From Flavobacteriaceae bacterium NBU2977 (lineage in GTDB: Bacteria > Bacteroidota > Bacteroidia > Flavobacteriales > Flavobacteriaceae): a stretch of 64,000 nt of DNA. Of the stretch, positions 59,557 to 64,000 are shown piece after piece. Position 1 is the first letter of the stretch. The number at the start of each line of letters is the position of its first letter. The position numbers and the translations under genes are program-made. The stretch is from positions 186,001-250,000 of the forward strand of contig JAIOUW010000004.1 in NCBI GenBank assembly GCA_019931105.1, read 5' to 3'. The notes beneath the pieces are model-generated. The model did not search any database and was not told the origin of the DNA. It was given only the letters and a program-made list of their open reading frames with translations.

Positions 59557-61762
59557 TAACCTTCTTATCGAAAATGTTCTCACCGATTTTTTGATAAAAG
59601 ACCTCTGGTTTAAAAGGTTTTGTAACGACGTCGTTGCACCCGGCTGCGTAGAAGCTCTCCAAGCTATCATCCAATGAGATGGCTGTAAGGGCAATGATAG
59701 GGGTCGTCTTATCGAATTTTCTAATTTCAATGGTAGCCTCCTCACCACTGATGCCGGGCATGTGAATATCCATCAAAATGGCATCGTATTCATTGTTTTT
59801 GGCCAATTCTATGGCCTCGGTACCGTTGCTGGCAATATCACTGGTGATTTCTTTTTTGGTCAGCATCTTTTTTGTGATGACCTGATTGATCTTATTGTCT
59901 TCAACGATCATCAAGTGCAATCCTTTGAAATTGTAATCCCGCTCAGTAATTTCAAAAGGTATATCGTCTATAACACTATCCTTGCTTTTTAATTTCAGTT
60001 CGAAAAAGAACGAACTACCCTCTCCTAATTCACTTTCCAATCGAATTTTGCTGTCAAAAAGACCCAAAAGGCTTTTGACTATGGTGAGGCCTAGCCCGGT
60101 TCCGCCATATTCGCGATTGATCTGAACTGAGCCTTGTTCAAAACCTTCGAAAATGTTCTCTTGCTGCTCTTTGGAAATTCCGATGCCGTTATCGGCCACT
60201 TCAAAATACAACGTTACATCTTCCTCCTCTTTTTTTAGCAAACGTGCGATTACTTTTACCTCACCATTTTTGGTAAATTTTAGGGCATTTCCGACAAGAT
60301 TCATAAATACCTGGGACAACTTAAGTGGGTCGCTCATCAGATGTCCTGGAATCTCTTCGTCGTATTCCAAAATAATCTTGGTCTTATTCGCCTTGGCACT
60401 TTGCTGCAATGAATCGATTACCTCTTTTAGAACTTTTTTAAGGTTGAATTCAATATTCAAAGGTTCCAACTTTTTCGCATCGATTTTATTGATTTGGAGT
60501 ATGTCGTTAATGAAATTCAGTAGATAGTCTCCAGAAAATTTTAATGCCTTAAGATGCTCTTTTTGACTATCGTTCGGATTTTCCTCCAGTAATAAATGTG
60601 TTAGTCCGGTGACGGCATAGAGGGGGGTCCTTAGTTCATGGCTAACTGTGGACAAGAAGTTGGTCTTGGCTTCCATGGCACTCACGGCAGCGTCCCTGGC
60701 GGCCTGGAGCTCGTTGTTCTTGGTCTGCAGTAGATCGTTGGTCTTCAACTTGATTTGGTTGTTGCGATACAGCGAAACGGCCAAAAGCGAGATAATCGTC
60801 AAAAAAGCCGAAGTCAGAATGGCCGTTATTTCAGATCGGTTCGCCGATTCGCTCAAATCTTCAATGCGCTCATCTTGTCTTTTGATCTCATCGCCCATAT
60901 TTTCGATTTGGATCTTATCGGCGGTTTTGGCATCGATCTTGGCCTTCTCGACCGTAAAGATTGAATCTTGGATCAACATCAGGTTTCGTGTGCTACCTAA
61001 GGCCTGGTCATACTTTCTAAGCCTTTCATAGGTTTGGCTCAACTGATGATTGGCCTCGAGCATTTCATTTTGAAAGCCGTTGGCAACGGCAAGTTTAAGG
61101 GCCTTCTCGCCATCGATCGCGCTCTGTTCAAAGTTTTCGGTGGTGTAGTGAAGTTTGGCCAGACCCAAATGGGCCCTTGTCGCCAGATAATCTTTTTCCT
61201 TTAAATCGGTATTGATAACCAACGAATTGAAATTCTTGGACGCATCTTCGAACTTTTCCAGCTTCAAGTAAATGTTTCCTTCTGTCAGCAGAATGTTGTT
61301 GAAGAAATTTCGGTCGTTGTTAAGTTGTCTGGCTTCTTCCAGGGAAAAAATCGCTAGATAGTTTTTTCCTTCATTGAATAGACGAATGGCCTCTAGATAC
61401 TTCTGCATTGCATCCCCATAAGGATATGCTACTTCTTCCAACATTCCTTTGGCTCGGTCCGAAAAGAACACTGAGCTTTTCTCATTATCTACTTTTAGGT
61501 AAAGCAAGGCCATTTTGTGGTAGCTATCGATCCAAGCCTTGATGTCTTCTTTTTGTTGTGCTAGCTCTGCGGCTTTATCGAGCGCCTCCAAGGCAAGGGT
61601 AATTTCATTCTTATTTTGATATTGCAGGGCCCGATCAAAATAGGATTGAATGTCATTTTGTAAGGAATCTATCTGTTGACCCTTGGCACTCTTCAAAAAG
61701 ATGAAAAGTAAAAGAACCCCTAAAAGGATTCTAATCTTGCTATGTGATAGTTTAATTCTCAA
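59543..61762 (-). CDS. TPR-containing hybrid sensor histidine kinase/response regulator
   Basis: The 739-residue membrane protein has a signal/anchor (ILLGVLLLFIFLKSAKGQQ), a periplasmic TPR-like region (about 30-270, e.g. ALQYQNKNEITLALEALDKA), a transmembrane helix near 313-331 (AILTSAFLTIISLLAVSLY), a short coiled coil, the HisKA domain with phosphorylatable H375 in FLSTVSHELRTPLYAVTGL, the ATPase domain (NLVGNALKFTKNGEV, ADNGIGISKEQQENIFEGFE, YGGTGLGLTIV), and a receiver domain with D665 in DAILMDIHMPG. No DNA-binding output domain follows. Its ATG overlaps the stop of gap by 4 bases, so it is translated after gap. Confidence 0.95.
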   Translation of the reverse strand: MRIKLSHSKIRILLGVLLLFIFLKSAKGQQIDSLQNDIQSYFDRALQYQNKNEITLALEALDKAAELAQQKEDIKAWIDSYHKMALLYLKVDNEKSSVFFSDRAKGMLEEVAYPYGDAMQKYLEAIRLFNEGKNYLAIFSLEEARQLNNDRNFFNNILLTEGNIYLKLEKFEDASKNFNSLVINTDLKEKDYLATRAHLGLAKLHYTTENFEQSAIDGEKALKLAVANGFQNEMLEANHQLSQTYERLRKYDQALGSTRNLMLIQDSIFTVEKAKIDAKTADKIQIENMGDEIKRQDERIEDLSESANRSEITAILTSAFLTIISLLAVSLYRNNQIKLKTNDLLQTKNNELQAARDAAVSAMEAKTNFLSTVSHELRTPLYAVTGLTHLLLEENPNDSQKEHLKALKFSGDYLLNFINDILQINKIDAKKLEPLNIEFNLKKVLKEVIDSLQQSAKANKTKIILEYDEEIPGHLMSDPLKLSQVFMNLVGNALKFTKNGEVKVIARLLKKEEEDVTLYFEVADNGIGISKEQQENIFEGFEQGSVQINREYGGTGLGLTIVKSLLGLFDSKIRLESELGEGSSFFFELKLKSKDSVIDDIPFEITERDYNFKGLHLMIVEDNKINQVITKKMLTKKEITSDIASNGTEAIELAKNNEYDAILMDIHMPGISGEEATIEIRKFDKTTPIIALTAISLDDSLESFYAAGCNDVVTKPFKPEVFYQKIGENIFDKKVTNTA

Positions 61763-62769
61763 ACGTATTGTTTGTTGATCAATAAATCGACCAGATCGAT
61801 AATTCGGCTACTATAGCCCGTTTCATTGTCGTACCACCCTATTATCTTGACCATCTTGCCAATTACGGATGTCATCTGAGAATCAAACGTACAAGAATGG
61901 CAACTATTGTTTATATCCACAGAGACTATAGGATCTTTCGTATATAAAAGTATGTTTTTTAGTTCATTATGGGAAATTCGTTCGAAAGCCGCGTTTATTT
62001 CATCAATGCTTGTCTGGCGTTTTACGTTAAAGGTAATATCGGTCAATGAGCCATTGGGCACGGGTACTCGAATACCGCATCCGCCTATTACGGTCGCAAG
62101 TTCAGGAAATATTTTCGTAAGGGCTTTCGCGGCCCCGGTCGTAGTGGGTATGATCGATTGCCCAGCGGCCCTGGCCCTTCTAAGGTCATGGTGCGGTCGA
62201 TCATGAAGACTTTGGTCCGATGTATATGAGTGTATTGTGGTAATATAGGCCTGTTCGATGCCACAGAGGTCCTTGATGACCTTGATCATAGGTGCGGCGT
62301 TGTTCGTGGTACACGAGGCATTTGAAATGATATCGTCTTCATTCGATATAATGGATTCATTGATACCTAAGACGACCATTTTGATCGACTCGTCTGACGG
62401 GGGAGCACTCAGGATTACTTTTTTGGCACCATTGTCGATATGCGGTTGCAGCATTTCCCTAGTTTTATGCTTTCCCGTGCATTCCAGCACGATATCGGTT
62501 TGAAAGGCTGACCAATCTATCTCTTCGGGAAGTCTGTGATTTAAAAGCGGAATGTGTCGATTTTCAATCGAAATACTGTGCGCACCATAGCCTATCTCTT
62601 TTTCAAGCGTGCCGTGAATGCTATCGTATTTTAAGAGATGTGACAGGGTTCTGGCATCGGCCAGATCATTGATGGCGACTATATTCAGGTGCGGATGGCG
62701 GATTAGAAGGCGGAATAACGTTCTGCCGATCCGACCAAAGCCGTTGATGCCGATATTCGTTTTCTTCAT
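61759..62769 (-). CDS. gap: Type I glyceraldehyde-3-phosphate dehydrogenase
   Basis: The 336-residue NAD-dependent enzyme of glycolysis. The dinucleotide site is INGFGRIGRTLFR at 8-20 with AINDLAD following, the active-site cysteine C153 lies in SNASCTTN, the phosphate-site loop is TTTGAAKA, and GWYDNETGYSSR is at the C-terminus. The substrate loop reads SYTSDQSLHDRPHHDLRRARAA, the pattern of the GapB/plant-type lineage, rather than the TATQKTVDG pattern of E. coli GapA. A second gap gene elsewhere in the genome is likely. It overlaps the sensor-kinase gene downstream by 4 bases and lies 44 bases downstream of lipA. Confidence 0.95.
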   Translation of the reverse strand: MKKTNIGINGFGRIGRTLFRLLIRHPHLNIVAINDLADARTLSHLLKYDSIHGTLEKEIGYGAHSISIENRHIPLLNHRLPEEIDWSAFQTDIVLECTGKHKTREMLQPHIDNGAKKVILSAPPSDESIKMVVLGINESIISNEDDIISNASCTTNNAAPMIKVIKDLCGIEQAYITTIHSYTSDQSLHDRPHHDLRRARAAGQSIIPTTTGAAKALTKIFPELATVIGGCGIRVPVPNGSLTDITFNVKRQTSIDEINAAFERISHNELKNILLYTKDPIVSVDINNSCHSCTFDSQMTSVIGKMVKIIGWYDNETGYSSRIIDLVDLLINKQYV

Positions 62770-62813
62770 TTCAAGAATTCCGTGGCGGCGGAAGATTTTA
62801 TTTGACCATGAAA

Positions 62814-63689
62814 TTAATCGATGTGTTTATGGGCCTTATAGGAAGAGCGAACCAAAGCACCACTTTCTACATGCCTAAACCCCATTTCAAGACCGATTTC
62901 TTCGTATTTCTTGAATTGCCCGGGTAAGATGAACTCACTTACAGGCAGGTGCTTTTTCGAAGGTTGAAGATATTGGCCTATTGTGACCACATCAACATTT
63001 GCATTTTTCAGGTCTTTCATCGTCTGGACCACCTCTTCTTCTTTTTCGCCCAACCCCAGCATAATTCCAGACTTGGTACGCTTGGCCCCATTGGCCTTCA
63101 AGTAGCGAAGTACTTCTAGGCTTCTTTCGTACTTGGCCTGTATGCGTACTTCGCGGGTCAGACGCTTAACGGTTTCCATATTGTGCGAAACCACTTCTGG
63201 ACCTACCTCGATAATACGATCCAAATGCCGTTCGACGCCCTGAAAATCGGGAATCAGGGTTTCCAATGTGGTATTCGGGTTCATTCTGCGTATGGCCTTG
63301 ACGGTCTCGGCCCAGATAATGGAGCCCAAGTCCTTTAGGTCGTCTCGGTCAACGGAAGTGATAACGGCATGTTTGATGCCCATGATCTTAATGGATCGGG
63401 CTACTTTTTCGGGCTCTTCCCAGTCAATATTCTCGGGCCTACCGGTCTTTACCCCACAAAATCCACAAGAACGGGTACAAATGTTGCCCAAAATCATAAA
63501 AGTGGCCGTGCCTTCTCCCCAACACTCGCCCATATTCGGACAACTGCCCGAAGTACAGATGGTATGAAGATCATATTTCTCAACCAGACCTCTCAGCTGG
63601 GTATATTTTTTACCAGTGGGAAGCTTTACCCGCAACCATTTCGGCTTGCCTTTTGGAGGAATAACATGTTCAATGGTCGTATTGCTCAT
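62814..63689 (-). CDS. lipA: Lipoyl synthase
   Basis: The 291-residue radical-SAM enzyme inserts two sulfur atoms into the octanoyl group of lipoate-dependent proteins. The auxiliary [4Fe-4S] cluster motif [12 protein letters not shown] is at 45-56, the radical-SAM cluster motif CTRSCGFCG at about 72-80, and the serine of the C-terminal RSSYKA, a ligand of the auxiliary cluster, is present. Length is normal. A -7-like element lies 18 bases upstream of the ATG. It is transcribed towards gap, with a 44-base gap. Confidence 0.97.
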   Translation of the reverse strand: MSNTTIEHVIPPKGKPKWLRVKLPTGKKYTQLRGLVEKYDLHTICTSGSCPNMGECWGEGTATFMILGNICTRSCGFCGVKTGRPENIDWEEPEKVARSIKIMGIKHAVITSVDRDDLKDLGSIIWAETVKAIRRMNPNTTLETLIPDFQGVERHLDRIIEVGPEVVSHNMETVKRLTREVRIQAKYERSLEVLRYLKANGAKRTKSGIMLGLGEKEEEVVQTMKDLKNANVDVVTIGQYLQPSKKHLPVSEFILPGQFKKYEEIGLEMGFRHVESGALVRSSYKAHKHID

Positions 63690-63706
63690 TGCATTGTTTT
63701 AGACCA

Positions 63707-63714
63707 CAAATATA
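63707..63714 (-). promoter_or_regulatory. Candidate -7 element for lipA
   Basis: Reads TATATTTG on the minus strand, an exact TAnnTTTG match 17 bases upstream of the lipA ATG. The -33 element is not clear. Confidence 0.42.
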
Positions 63715-63811
63715 CGAAGTATTCAAGGGAAGTCTTACTTTGGATTCCTTATGCCGGATCACTTAAATGTAAACCCTTTGTCGGGTTGCGATTAAGGGCG
63801 CTATCAACCCC

Positions 63812-64000
63812 CTATTCGTATAGATCATTGAGGTCCGCATTACATAATTCGACCAGAAAGTCCCCCATTTTTAGTGTGATGGCCTTAAAAAAGCGTTCAC
63901 CTTTTTCTTTTGTGGCCTTATGGGGGTTACCTACCCCGGTATCATCGCTGATTTCAGACCATTTACGTTCGGCCCATGCCCATCCCTCATTGAAAGCCTT
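63812..64000 (-). CDS. Creatininase-family protein, C-terminal fragment
   Basis: Reading the minus strand inward from the window edge gives an open frame of 62 codons that ends at TAG (63812-63814). The fragment contains NEGWAWAERKWSEISDDTGV, then GNPHKATKEKGERFFKAITL and a final amphipathic helix. TGVGNPxKATxEKGERFF is the C-terminal signature of creatininase/creatinine amidohydrolase-like metal-dependent amidases. The N-terminal metal-binding part lies beyond the window. Enzymes of this family act on different cyclic amides, so the substrate is open. Confidence 0.82.
   Translation of the reverse strand, partial: KAFNEGWAWAERKWSEISDDTGVGNPHKATKEKGERFFKAITLKMGDFLVELCNADLNDLYE

Overview
The window is chromosomal DNA from a member of the Flavobacteriaceae (Bacteroidota), probably marine or salt-exposed. 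Four lines of evidence support this. There are several type IX secretion system (T9SS) parts (PorT, Plug, a PorP/SprF protein, three type B C-terminal sorting domains). There is a complete Na+-translocating NADH:quinone reductase operon. Menaquinone is made via UbiE/MenG. Many starts are preceded by the Bacteroidota promoter -7 element TAnnTTTG. The genus cannot be fixed from the sequence alone. No rRNA, tRNA, IS element, prophage or CRISPR array was seen.

Layout. 1-8341: end of a TrmH/SpoU RNA methyltransferase, porT, ubiE, the potassium uptake pair trkA-trkH, an aminotransferase, a fatty-acid desaturase and rsmG. 8634-14302 (minus): a lipoprotein, an exported DinB protein, pruA, then an operon of the T9SS Plug protein, a DUF3667 protein and apaG. 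14454-22055 (plus): nqrABCDEF, a strong terminator, a small conserved gene and apbE, which makes the covalent FMN attachments of NqrB and NqrC. 22061-27918: a methyltransferase, map, gpmI, an ankyrin protein, a 55-residue membrane protein, and M48 and M15 peptidases.

28077-37935 (minus) is the most unusual part. A two-gene module occurs twice in tandem. Each copy has a very large secreted repeat protein followed at once by a smaller protein with a T9SS type B sorting domain. In one copy the large protein is a collagen with about 299 unbroken Gly-X-Y triplets and a probable C1q/TNF-like head. In the other it is a tail-fibre-like protein ending in a coiled coil. The two large proteins share the same N-terminal module and the two partners are clear paralogues. 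I infer a family of surface-fibre systems in which the partner carries the export and anchoring signal.

38284-50438: two tandem carboxypeptidase-regulatory-like proteins, a DUF6702 protein with an M1 peptidase, tatA, a PAP2 phosphatase, an O-methyltransferase, an acetyltransferase, kynU, an MFS transporter, a lipoprotein, an ECF sigma factor with a 65-residue companion, an MscS channel and an orphan protein. 50466-54074: a PorP/SprF protein with a 908-ORF T9SS type B surface protein carrying near-identical repeats. 54483-64000: a second-type clpP, kmo (the kynurenine-pathway partner of kynU), a cysteine-less 'zinc ribbon' coiled-coil protein, a Nif3-like protein, lpxK, a hybrid sensor kinase overlapping gap, lipA, and the C-terminus of a creatininase-family protein cut by the window edge.
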